A stretch of 64,000 nucleotides of DNA from the NCBI GenBank assembly GCA_013398055.1, contig VZRS01001510.1, positions 597,656 through 661,655 on the forward strand. The letters run 5' to 3'. Positions 39,416-49,990 of this stretch are shown in pieces. The position numbers and the translations under genes were made by a program. Under the pieces are notes generated by a model that ran no database searches, was not told the DNA's origin, and was given only the letters and a program-made list of their open reading frames with translations. Source of the stretch: Ifrita kowaldi (taxonomy: Eukaryota > Chordata > Aves > Passeriformes > Cinclosomatidae). The first letter of the stretch is position 1. Every line of letters starts with the position of its first letter.

Positions 39416-39871
39416 ATATCACCATATCATATTTCTTCGGCCACAGTACAGCAATTGGATGTGACCTTTTACTCTGATTTGTCATTTGATTCCATATTAA
39501 CTGCATGTAACTGTCGATTCCCTTTATTGAACATCTTTAAAATCTGTGCTTGGTTAATGACTGAGGCAACCAAAATTTTGGTGCATACTCTGGTTCTTTC
39601 TCACCTTGAATATTTAAATGTGTTTCTTGCTGGTCTTAATGCATTTATTCTATCTAAATTGCAATCTGTGCAGCCATTTGCCCAGCCTTATTTTTTGTTT
39701 ATTTGTTTGCTGGTTGTTGTTGTTTTGTGTTTCAGTCTCCTCATGAAACTCTGTTACTTGGGTCACTCCTATTTTATTATTCTAATTTTTCATAATCCAT
39801 TTAAGATTTTGATACAGGCCTTGTTTTATTTAAAATATTTTATTATAGGGTTTGGGGAAGAGACTATAGTA
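39416..39871 (+). mobile_element. Ancient LINE remnant (L2/CR1 group), 3' part of reverse transcriptase
   Basis: The plus frame stays open for about 150 codons from after a stop at 39413 to the stop at 39872. Counting from the TTG at 39455, residues 3-11 read VTFYSDLSF. Residues 37-55 read EATKILVHTLVLSHLEYLN, residues 58-62 LAGLN and residues 69-73 LQSVQ. These occur in the order seen at the C-terminal end of reverse transcriptases of the L2/CR1/Jockey group, after the catalytic box. Past residue 75 the match is weak, with an FKILIQALFYLKY segment in the place where the family has a similar hydrophobic motif. The catalytic core and 3' tail are missing. No ATG opens the frame. L2 is my preferred family, but a different old CR1-group lineage is possible. 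Confidence 0.72.
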
Positions 39872-39878
39872 TGAGCAT

Positions 39879-39896
39879 GGGGGGGGGCAGGGGGGG
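39879..39896 (+). repeat. G-rich tract, possible G-quadruplex
   Basis: Nine G, then CA, then seven G. The tract can supply four runs of three G and so could fold as a G-quadruplex. It lies immediately after the LINE remnant. Confidence 0.6.
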
Positions 39897-41932
39897 CTAA
39901 TACTACAAGACCCATGTTTCCTGAACTGATCTAAGGCTGTCACTTCTCATACTGTCCTGAGAGTTACCCAAAGATTTAATCTAAGAACAGAAGTTGGAGG
40001 GCTAAGCCATTGCACAGGATTTGTCCCTTGCAACAAGATGAGAGTCCATGGAAGTGTAGCATAACACTTCAAACATGCCCAGAGACAACAGTCATTTTGC
40101 AGAGGTGCTACCAAGTGTCTGATGAAAGCTGCAGAAATTGTACTGGGATATTCTGTTGCTGGTACAAATCTGGTGCATCTTTATTTCTGTTTCCGCTCTT
40201 TTCACAACGGCATTTTTTGTGATAGATGTGTTAAACCATATCCCCCCATTACAACAGCAGTACTTTTTCATCACCTTTAATTATGTCAGATGCAGCATGA
40301 AGCTCTAGCTCACCTCCATTTACCTGATGCATTACTGTCATTTTGAAGGGCAGATGTTCTTACATACCATGCTTCAAAAAGCTCAGCTCTTTTCTATTGC
40401 ATTTCTATTTTTCTCTTTACAGAGGCGTGCTCCAACGAGAGGTGCTGCTTACATGCGACACACCAACTGCATCTGTACTCCACACCACCACACGCACAGA
40501 TGCTTCCCTGAAACTACTGCAGTTTGTCACCATTCTGCTCCAACACATCCTCTGTACACTGGTTTTACAGCTCTACTTGGGATTGCTATTGCAATATTCT
40601 GGAGTATTTATACGATTTTTTGTAAGGGAAATGCTCACCATGTACTGCTACCTGGAGACCAGCAATTCCAGTTCATAAGCTTTCAAACTTGTTTTCATTC
40701 TGTAACAGAGTGAAAAGCTCATCTACTGAGAGCCTTCACAGGTTTATATTTTGCAAAATTGTTGACTTGCAGAATAAAGAAAACCTCCAACTTTGGCTTA
40801 GAAAACTGGAGAATTTTATACCCTTGAGAGACAAGGAGTTTTGACCCTTAAAATTGCTTTTCTTCACACCTTTCTTCAAATGGGCACCCCTCAACAAAGC
40901 ATTTATAAGAAAATGAAAAAGCACACTTAATGAAAATACAAATTAGACCCAGCCAGACCTCTTCACTCTCTTTATGCTAAATCTCCAGACCACAGTCCTT
41001 CACAAGGCCTTTTAAAATATGTTTACCATACAGTGTTCATTTTAGACTCCTTATTTGGTTTCTACTTTGAGCATCTGGTCAAACAGGCAATAACATAAAG
41101 CATGGAAGCGTCATAAATCTATAAGAGACCTTTACCTTTTAGAGCAGCTCCCACCTCCCCAGCCCAGGTGAAGGTGTGATGCAAGACATGCTGATTGCTC
41201 CAGTAAAGTCACAGCATCCCTCTGGTGACAGTAGTGGTAAGGTGTCAGCACAACACTCCTTGGTGGCTTCAGCATCCTCAGATGCAGCGAGGAAGACAAT
41301 ATCATCTCCAGTAATTCACACCTCTCCGGGCATAAGGGCCCTCTGGGGGGTACACACGCAGCTCAAAGCCTGGCCTTTCACTTCTTCCTACAACAGCAAA
41401 GGAAATATTTCCTTCCTCAGGCCTCTAAAGCAAATTTACACCTTTATTTCTGAAACACCAAGGAAGGCAGGCTTTAAATAATACATTTCTAGAGTTTTTT
41501 TGTGCAAGTGTCAGGGATGGATGAACTCATTTGAACCCCAGAGCAGTTGGAAAAGTGGTATTCAAAGAGCACACCTGAAGTCAGCTGTGAAACTGCTCTG
41601 CCTCTACAAAAAAGGCCACTGAAGAGCACAGGAGGTGCCTCAAGAAGGGAATCACCACCACTACCAACTCATGACCATGGTGCTGAAGCTCCACTGTCCA
41701 GTGAGAGACACAACTCTCAACAGAGGGGCAACAGCTACCTTATCAAAAAGGAGCCTCTTTTAAAACAAAAAAAAAATTTAAAAAGGAGAAAATAGAGTTT
41801 GTTTAAAAGAAACAAGAACACAGCAGTCCTTTGACCAATCATTCTCAAGTGATTAGGACACCTTGCTGAGAAAAACTGTCAGTTTTGTAACAGAATTGTT
41901 GCATTTCTACTTGCAGTAATGACCTGACAAAG
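39897..41932. other. Unannotated DNA between LINE remnant and solo LTR
   Basis: No gene is supported beyond the exon-like block listed at 40423-40621. A frame at 41176-41481 has no recognisable domain and no clear splice context. Confidence 0.5.
40423..40621 (+). other. Exon-like block, 199 nt, weak
   Basis: A strong acceptor-like site (TTTTTCTCTTTACAG ending 40422) is followed 199 nt later by GTAAGGG at 40622. Two plus frames are open right across the block (frames through 40327-40713 and 40343-40678). Neither protein is recognised. The first is rich in His and Thr, and the second is Leu-rich and hydrophobic toward its end. The donor is preceded by a T-run instead of the usual AG, which weakens the case. 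It may be a non-coding RNA exon or chance. Confidence 0.15.
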
Positions 41933-41938
41933 ACCACC
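41933..41938 (+). repeat. Target-site duplication, left copy
   Basis: ACCACC directly precedes the LTR and is repeated exactly at 42480-42485. Confidence 0.85.
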
Positions 41939-42147
41939 TGTGGAGGGCTACAAACTCTGGACACAAAAGCCCCCTGTGCTCCCTTGGACAAAACACACCT
42001 AACGCCAAAAGGACTCACTTCTGAGATAAGCAACCCACCTCTAGGTTATGGTGACCAAGTGAACCACCCCCAGCATGCCTTACTTCCTTATAGTAATACC
42101 TTGTACCCAGTTGGCTAATTGGTTTCTACCCCACCCCCTGCCTTTCC

Positions 42148-42156
42148 CATAAAAAG
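42148..42156 (+). promoter_or_regulatory. TATA-like box of the plus-strand solo LTR
   Basis: CATAAAAAG lies in a CCC-rich context in the LTR, about 75 bp before the polyadenylation signal. It is the likely U3 core promoter. Confidence 0.7.
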
Positions 42157-42223
42157 GCCCTGAGTCTGTCCTGAAATTAGGGAGTGTTTGTCCTGGCCTC
42201 CCTTTCACAGGGACTTCTGGACA

Positions 42224-42229
42224 ATTAAA
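42224..42229 (+). promoter_or_regulatory. Polyadenylation signal of the plus-strand solo LTR
   Basis: ATTAAA is followed by CTACTCTGTG and a TG/CT-rich stretch, as expected at the R/U5 boundary. Confidence 0.7.
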
Positions 42230-42479
42230 GCTACTCTGTGGAACTGCCATACAAAGCTCCTGTCTCTCTGTCCCTGTGTTAGCTTTGGGGAATTTCACAA
42301 AGAGCTGAATCACAAGAGCTAGAATCACCTGTAGCTGAGAAATCACTACACTTGCTGAAATTCCTCGCTGTCCAGGGAGGTTTGCCTTCGCCCCTAGGAG
42401 AGTTGTTCCTTGCAGGACACTCTCTCTAGGAAGGTTGTGGCATACTGGTGCTTGACCAGCATCACACCCCCCTGCGACA

Positions 42480-42485
42480 ACCACC
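42480..42485 (+). repeat. Target-site duplication, right copy
   Basis: ACCACC directly follows the LTR and is identical to the left copy. Confidence 0.85.
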
Positions 42486-43660
42486 TACAATATTTTTCTT
42501 TTTTACTTATTACAAACAAAAGATACAGATTTTGCGAATCTAGGCACAGACTGAGAAGAAAGAAGTGAGATTAGTGAAGCTGGTGTTACATCTTGCTTTT
42601 AGAAGGGAAATTAAAAGACCTTCTCACATGGCCATATGGCAGGAAACAAGATCCCTCACAATGCATGCTCCCAGGCTAGAACCTGAAGCTTATGTTTTCA
42701 TAAGTCCTTGGGACTTCACAGCCTGTTCAGGCATCAGAGAAGACAATTAAACAAGCAAGCATTCTTTTCCATTGTTCTCAGTGGGAATTCTTGGTCCTAA
42801 CCATTCCGAAATGATACCCTTAATATGCTGATTTCAGAGCATTTATACCCTGTGGGAGTTTTCTCCTCTGACTGTGTCAACTCTAACTATACTAGATTGA
42901 AAACTGAACAAGTTGTAATTGGTTTTATCAACTGGACAGCAGAAACAGACACATGAAAAAATCACAGATGATCTTAATGAGAAAATGCCATGTTCTGTAG
43001 CATTCTGTGACTACGTGAACCTCTATAGGACCCCATGGGTGTCTTCCAGACCCACAGGGCAACAGAAGTATAATGTACTCAAATGTTTAAGGGTGATCCT
43101 ATATATTAAAAAAATGAATAGAAAATTCATTCAATTCAATTCCCTTTCAGAATATTCCTGGATATACTGGAGTACTTGCAGCTTGAGCATAAAAATGCCA
43201 ACAAAACCAACCAGATCTTTTTCCTCCTTCCTGGAATTTAATCTGTTGCTACATTGAATATTATCACTACAGAGAGAAAAAAATCAGCATCTGACATTAC
43301 ATTGGAGTGAGGTTTGTCTATGATCCAGAAGAAATCCCACTTTACATGACCAAATGTCTTTCTGCTGAGACTAAGGTTATTAACACTCTGCTGGGGTTTG
43401 CATTTTGCTCTGATTAAAGCAATTAAATTAACTTCCTTACATCAGAAGATATAAAGAAGATATAAAATACTTTCCCATCTTCAAAATTCACCTGATCTTT
43501 GTAGTATTGCAGATGATATTTCTTCAGGTAAAAACAAAATGAAGTTTTGGTCTTAGGAATCTTTAAATATGTATATAGCCTTAGAGATATGGAACACAAA
43601 GTCCAGTTTCATATTGCTTGTAGTTGACTTCTGCTTCTGGCCACTGTACACTTTTCTTAG
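42486..43660. other. Unannotated DNA
   Basis: No gene or known repeat is recognised. Open frames here are short and unsupported. Confidence 0.5.
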
Positions 43661-43826
43661 ATGAATACCACAAATTTTTTGTGCATGAAATGTCTTTAAA
43701 AGAGCAAGGTGAAAGAGAATTATTAGAAATAACAGAAATAATTTTTAGCGAAATGATATTAAGGCAGAAAAATTATTCTTTAGCATCTGAAAAGCACACA
43801 GATGATTTTCACTGTCAATTCTGGAG
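43661..43826 (+). other. Exon-like block, 166 nt, unproven
   Basis: An acceptor-like CACTTTTCTTAG ends at 43660. A consensus donor, GGAG followed by GTAAGAA, begins at 43827. One frame is open across the whole block and through the donor for one codon. With two leading bases it reads EYHKFFVHEMSLKEQ, then ERELLEITEI, and ends DDFHCQFW. The peptide is polar and helix-prone, with a mix of charged and hydrophobic residues more protein-like than most frames here. I do not recognise the family. No second exon was identified, so a single orphan exon, an unannotated gene or chance all remain possible. Confidence 0.28.
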
Positions 43827-46800
43827 GTAAGAAAATATGACTTTTCAGGTTTTGTTTTCTGCTTGGTACTTTGTCTTAAATGCTATTTAGAATTTTAAAA
43901 ATCAGTATCTTTCATGTATTTTTAAACATGATAAACAAGCAAGATAGAGTCCTTAGATAGAGCCTTTATGACTATTGCTATCATTTGGGTACGTTTTTCT
44001 TCTGCGTTTTGAGATTTTTTAGGGCAGAACTATTTTCTCTTAATTCTATTACAATTACTTTCCAATAACTTTTCCTCAGCTAACAGAAACTATGAACTTA
44101 GCTTTGCAGCTTAAAATTTTCGAGTGTCTCCTCATAACATTCTTTTTTAATCGGTCCCTTCCCACTTTCAGTCTGAATACCTGAAAATGATCCTTTCAAG
44201 ATCAAGAGAGTGATCAGAAACCTGGGAATTTCACCATTCTTACCACAGATTTTTTTCAGCACAATTTTAACTTGAAAAATTTCATTTTTCACTATTGTTT
44301 AGTGGCAGCTTTTCATACAGGGTACAAGGAACAATCAGTACTGCAAATCCACGTGATGATAGAACAATTCAGTTGGCTTAAATTCCAATGGGCATTGGTC
44401 AGAGTCCATCCCAAGAATATTTTTCCTTCATTTACAAATATTTAGAAAGAGTGAAAAAAAATCCAACAATTGAAAGGGGAAAGTAAAAAGAGCCCAAACC
44501 TCTTATACAGTAGCTATAGTAAGCACAAGAAAAATACAGGTTCAGCAGATATTTGGGTAATGACAAACTCCAGTTATGTGACTACAAAACAAGAGCAGAT
44601 CTCAGATCCCTTCTGTATCCAATGTACAGCTTTACCTGGAACTGAAATATATTTTGGAGTGGAAGGGCTAGACATTGCCATGAGTTTTTACTTCTTTTTA
44701 ATGGGAAAGAGGACTGCGCATGTGCACGGTGCGCAGTTTCTTGTTCTTTCCACCCAAGAAAGAGCTAGAAAGGCAGGCCTTCTTGGGCCTCTTTTCTTGA
44801 GGGAAATCACTAGCAGGCATGAGAACCAAGTAGAAGCCGCTCTTGCTTAATGCAGTGGAGATCAGGATTGGTTCACTGTCTTCGTGAGAACAGAATCTGC
44901 AATAAGAATTTGAAAGCTATCGATTCTGGGGAAGGCCTACGGAAACATTACACAGGTGCATTTTCAGGGCCGAGAAATGAAATTTGTTTTAATAAAGCCA
45001 AGCAAAAAAGGCTGTAATAGGACTTCAGCAATGCATAAGACTTCAGTAGTCCTCTGCCCAAGGGTGTCTTTATCACTATGTGTAGTAGTACCTTGTCACC
45101 AGACTAGGTTTTAATTACACAAGCCATGGGCAAAACTAAGTCTGCTTTCTAATATCATTTTGATGTGGTATTCCCTGTATCTCTAGGAAATTAAGATCCC
45201 TGTTATTCTTATCGACTCTAGAGCATTAAACGGCAAGTGCCATTGCCAAAGACAAGTCATGCTCTATATTGATAGTGGGGGAAAGCCTGAATTCTGCCCA
45301 TTTCAGTAAGTGACTTAAATCCCCTACACACCTCCAGTAGCACACCGAGATAAAACTTACCACTTGTGCCATGGCAATTAAAAGGCATTAACCCCAGCAC
45401 ACACCAAACACTAGTTGCCAAAATGCCTTCCTTTTAATTAGTGCAGCACTGAGTTCAGATTGCCAGTTCTTTTCTGGAGCATAAAACCTGCAATACGACA
45501 GCACCAGACCAATTTGCTGCTCCAGCTGCAGCACTTCATTCTGTCACGAACTCTCTGCCTCCTAGTTCAGAGTTGCACCACCACAGCTGTCTGAAATGAC
45601 CAAATGTAATTGGGTTCAGTGGAGTTCAAAGCTATGCTCCAGCTTCCTCATATCAAAGTCCGTTGATGCAGTGGCAGATGAAGCACATTGAAATGCTGGG
45701 AGAGTGGGAGGGAAGTTACAAGCAGACAATGTTCGGGTCTGGCCTGTTAGATGCCAGGATGCAGTACACAACCAGCTTTTGGTTGAGTTTTCAGGAACTC
45801 AGGTGTGCTCCCCTGGAGAAGACTTTATCTCCTCCTCTAATTGCTGCAAAACATATCTCATTTTTGCTAATGTACTTTTTCTATTCCATGGCTTGATACT
45901 TCTGAGACTAATTTACTTTTTTTTTTTTTTTAATGTCAGGGCTTTCTCCTGAGATTGTTCATTCATTATATTTATTTTCTTGGACATGATTTAACAAACC
46001 ATCCCTGAAGAATTTGCAGCTATTAACTTTGTCGAACAGAAGCTCAAGTGAGAGTTAAAGGCAAATGGTCTAGAAGAAAGCAATGGGCCAAAGCACCTCC
46101 AGGGTATTCATCAGCCCCAAAACTCATTTCAATAACTCTTTCTCACAAGACGGGGTACAAAAAAAAAAGGAAATAAAAGAAAGTGGAAGTTCTGTTGTTG
46201 ATGGTATGAGATCATAAAGCACAAACAAAATCTAGATAAGCACAGCAAGGTTAGGGTTATTTTGTCTAGATAGTCAAGATACCCAAATCTTCAGCCTCAT
46301 TCCTGGTTGATCCTTATGCACTGTCCATTTTTACCACATAATCACTCCTGTAAGCTCCAGACCAGCAAGAACTACTACCCAGCTACACTGTCATGGGATG
46401 GCCATTTGGCTCACACTGCTCTCTCAGTGGCAGCTCTTGGTTTGTGGAGACCTGGGCTGATGTTCACTAGCAACCTTGTTCTGTGAAGAAAACCTACCTG
46501 CTACCACTAGCAAAACTAAGTGGCAGTGTGGCTAACTCACCTCACATGGTCTTCAGAGAAGGATATGACGAGGGTACCATATAATGTAACACAGTTGTAT
46601 AATCTTGGTCATCCTCCAGGCTGTAATTGCAAATTAATTCTGATGAACAGAACATGATGAAGGGTCTGAACACAGAAGTCCATCTGGTTTTCTCCAAATA
46701 CACCAGCTGTACGCAACCAAGAATGTATGTCCATTCATTCTGTGCACATAATTCCGAACAGTATGATTTCATACAAAATATTGCTTCTTTCTACAAACCC

Positions 46801-49800
46801 TGCCTCACCAGCGACTGTGCCCTTTCTTAAAAACACTGATTAGACTTAATTATACACAGATAAAGAATGTAACTAAGTCATTGTTGTTGCTGTATGTAAG
46901 TCACATGTAAGTTTTTCTGCAGATGTTCTATGTATCTGATCCTGACAGAAGCAGACCCAGTCATTTGGTCATTTGTTTGGTTTTGAATATTTCAGCATTT
47001 AAAATAAAAGGAAATAAAAGGAGCCCTTCAAATCAAAAGAACTTTGCAGTACACAGCAAATTAAGGAATGTCAATTTGGTATTTTTTTAATGTCACATTT
47101 ATGTTATTTTCTGTTCTCTAAATGGGAGAGCCAAAGCACCAGGCAATAGCATCCACCCAGTACCTAAACACTTTATACAAGCTATAAAGACACATGTGCA
47201 AAATACTTTGTCCAAACCTTTGTAATATTACCTGTGGTCCTTGAGTTAGTCTGGATGTCTTAGTCCAGGATTCATTGCTCTATGTTAAATTGTTGAGTAT
47301 AGACCTATATTTTTTTTTTAATTTCAGAAATGCTTTTTTCAATATTTGATTAGAATGAAGACACCTGTTTTGACACTTTCAGCTGAATTGAGAGAATTCC
47401 ATGTGGTTTATGTGAGTCAGAAGTATCTTTTCTGGTTATATGTCTCCTCTAGGATTTTTAGAAGTATCCCTAAAGAAATCCACTTGTGTCTGGTGTGCAA
47501 CAAAGAACACAAAGCCAAACCCCACATCTCCATTAATACTTATTAGTTTTGAATCAGGCCATCTACCAAGTCCTATTAGGATTTCCCCATACCATTACAA
47601 ATGAGCCATTTCTACCAGTTTTTTACCTGCAGTATTTTTTTTTTAATTTGCTCTCAGTCAGCCTGAAACAAATTGTCAGCAGTATAGCTGGGAAGAAATT
47701 AGAGGACTGACCAACAGGAGTGCTGGGTGACCGGCATTGCCATCTCAGCAAAGGTCCAAATTCTTGTTCAAACCTCTCCTGTTTACATGCAATGTCAGGC
47801 AGGTTATTCACTGCAGGTCTCCTGGGAGAATGTTTTAACCAGCCAAAAATGCAATAAAGTTATTTGTGTAGCTACTGTGTAAAAAAAGAGTGAAAACACA
47901 GCGTGGGAAAGAAAATGTTTCTTCTAAGACACAATCAATTTTCCTTTTTACATATATATATTTTGTTGAAGAAAAAGACTGCTTCAAGTTGAACTAAAAC
48001 TTTTTTATATTCTCTGCTCTGCATCCCAACCAAAATAAAATCTATTCTTTCCACTGTGCTACTTCCAACCTTTCTATTTCATTCAAACTAGGTTTACACA
48101 ATTTGCTTTCTAAAGAGCGATGGCATCAGGATCTGTAGAACAGCCAGGGTCAAAATTTCACTGTTTTTGAATACACCTACAATACATAGAGATTTGCATA
48201 ATAGGCCCTAATGCCTCCTTCAGAATCATTATGGTCTATTGAGTAAATAATGTGTCTATTGAAAATGGTTGAAATACCCATTTAGTTGATAGACCCTATT
48301 GACTCCTAATAAAAAGCTATTAGAGTTGAATAAATATTATGCATTTTAAAACTTGCCTAAATATATTCCATTTCCACATATTTTCATATTTATACAATCG
48401 ACTGTAAAGAAAATGTTGTATCTCCCAGACGGTTCCAAGAGAGAGCTTAGAGGGCTTCCCTTTTCGTAGGGTTTTTTCTTAGCTTTTCAAGACGTTGAGA
48501 TAGGTTGTATTTGAGCGGTTGTTTTGTTTTTGATGAGAGTGAGATGGGGGAACAAAATCAGAACAAGAAAGAAAATTAAACTACATGAGTTGGTACTTAA
48601 ATAAAATTAAGATTTATGCTTTCAACGAGTTAGCATAGGATTTAGCCATGCTCTCTTGGGCTTATATGTGGGATTGCACAACACATTCTTTACAGACAAT
48701 TGTTTAAATATGCAAATACATTGAAAAGAATGAGCATAGTTAGGCAATGTGTAAAATGCACATTTTCATTTACTCAGTCTTAAACGTTTCCTTGAGAGCT
48801 GAAAGAATCTCTCAAGTTAAAGCATACTTTGATAATTACCCATACATACATTTTTTATTTCTTTTTGCTAATCCATAGCAAATCTGAAGCAACTGTAAAT
48901 AGCTGTGACTGTTTAGCATAAAGATTTCAGACTCCAGATGTGCCTTACATTGTTTCGTGTCCCATCTCAGTTTCACATCTTGTGTTCTGGATTGTACATC
49001 CTGCTACGCCATTCGCTGTCATGTGGACATAAAAAATAGCCAGGACACAGATCTAGCTCAGAAGTGTCTCCTGGATGTGCTTAGTTCAAGTGAAAGCAGG
49101 CCAGAGAAGTGGCTGCTGCTGTCCTGCTCAAAGAGATGGTTCAACTGCTTGTAAAGAGCAAGAACAGTGTACAAACAGTGACAGAAGTGATTGCTTTAGA
49201 CATTTTCACGCAAGCTGATTCCATGTTCTCCAGCAATCACAGACTCTTGTTGCTTTCAAATGGCTCACACATTTATGTACATTTCTGGATCTCATCAGCC
49301 TCTAGAAGACCACCAGGAAAACCTGCCAGCAGTTTGCACAGAGGTCAAAGCAGAAGGCTTCTGTACTTCATGCACTTCATGGCCCACAAGAGCCGCGCAG
49401 GAGTCCAACGCAACTGTGTGTGAGAGCTGTGCATAGACCTGCAGAGCTTGTTTCCAGAAGTCCAACTCGGTCACTCCTGGGTCTGACCATGCAGTCATTG
49501 ACTGTGTCTACTCTACTAAACCTCTTCATAAGCTCAGTCTTCCAAAAGGTTGCCTTGACTGTATATCGCTGTGACAGTGTTATGCAAATTGTTTTCTCAA
49601 GTTTATTTAATTTGATGTTGGCAAGAATAGAGGGTTAATGGCCTTGGCACAAATACATCTTGCTGCTATTTTCCAGACAGTTCCTTGAATATCTGAACAC
49701 TAGAAAGTCTTCTTCAGTCTCACAACAGCTAAGAAACACAGAAATGCCTAATCTAATTTTTAGCCCTATCCCATTGTGGACTAAAAATGTTGAAATCTCC

Positions 49801-49963
49801 AAACTGTAGCTGATTTGTCCTGCTCAAGACACCTCATTTGATTGTTTCATTCCTGTCTTTCCTCTGCTGTCTACAACTGTGTTTTACATTTTATCCACCC
49901 TGTGTATGTTGCAGAAAGTGTGGTCAACAGGCCACCCCCTTCTCCTTTCACTTCGTCCTCCAG

Positions 49964-49990
49964 ACTCCTCACCACTTGGAGGTGAGGAGT
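49964..49990. repeat. Perfect 10-bp inverted repeat, 7-base loop
   Basis: ACTCCTCACC, loop ACTTGGA, then GGTGAGGAGT. It is GC-richer than the other hairpins here. It is too short for a typical microRNA precursor stem unless the flanks pair imperfectly. Confidence 0.75.

Larger units (their letters stand above)
41939..42479 (+). mobile_element. Solo LTR of an endogenous retrovirus with 6-bp TSD
   Basis: The 541-bp unit begins TGTGGAGGGC and ends CTGCGACA, with TGT...ACA ends. It is flanked by perfect 6-bp repeats ACCACC. It contains a CATAAAAAG TATA-like box at 42148-42156 and an ATTAAA polyadenylation signal at 42224-42229, about 70 bp apart, which defines a short R region in the plus orientation. 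The GT-rich stretch just after the signal (around 42230-42280) fits a polyadenylation downstream element. A 6-bp duplication is typical of class II (ERVK or alpharetrovirus-like) integrations in birds, so that class is favoured. No internal coding sequence is seen on either side. The intact TSD and ends suggest a comparatively recent or well-preserved insertion. The family name is unknown to me. Confidence 0.88.

Noticed and set aside
42486..43660. Internal retroviral sequence next to the solo LTR
   Set aside because: The exact TSD on both sides of the single LTR shows that no internal region or second LTR is attached.
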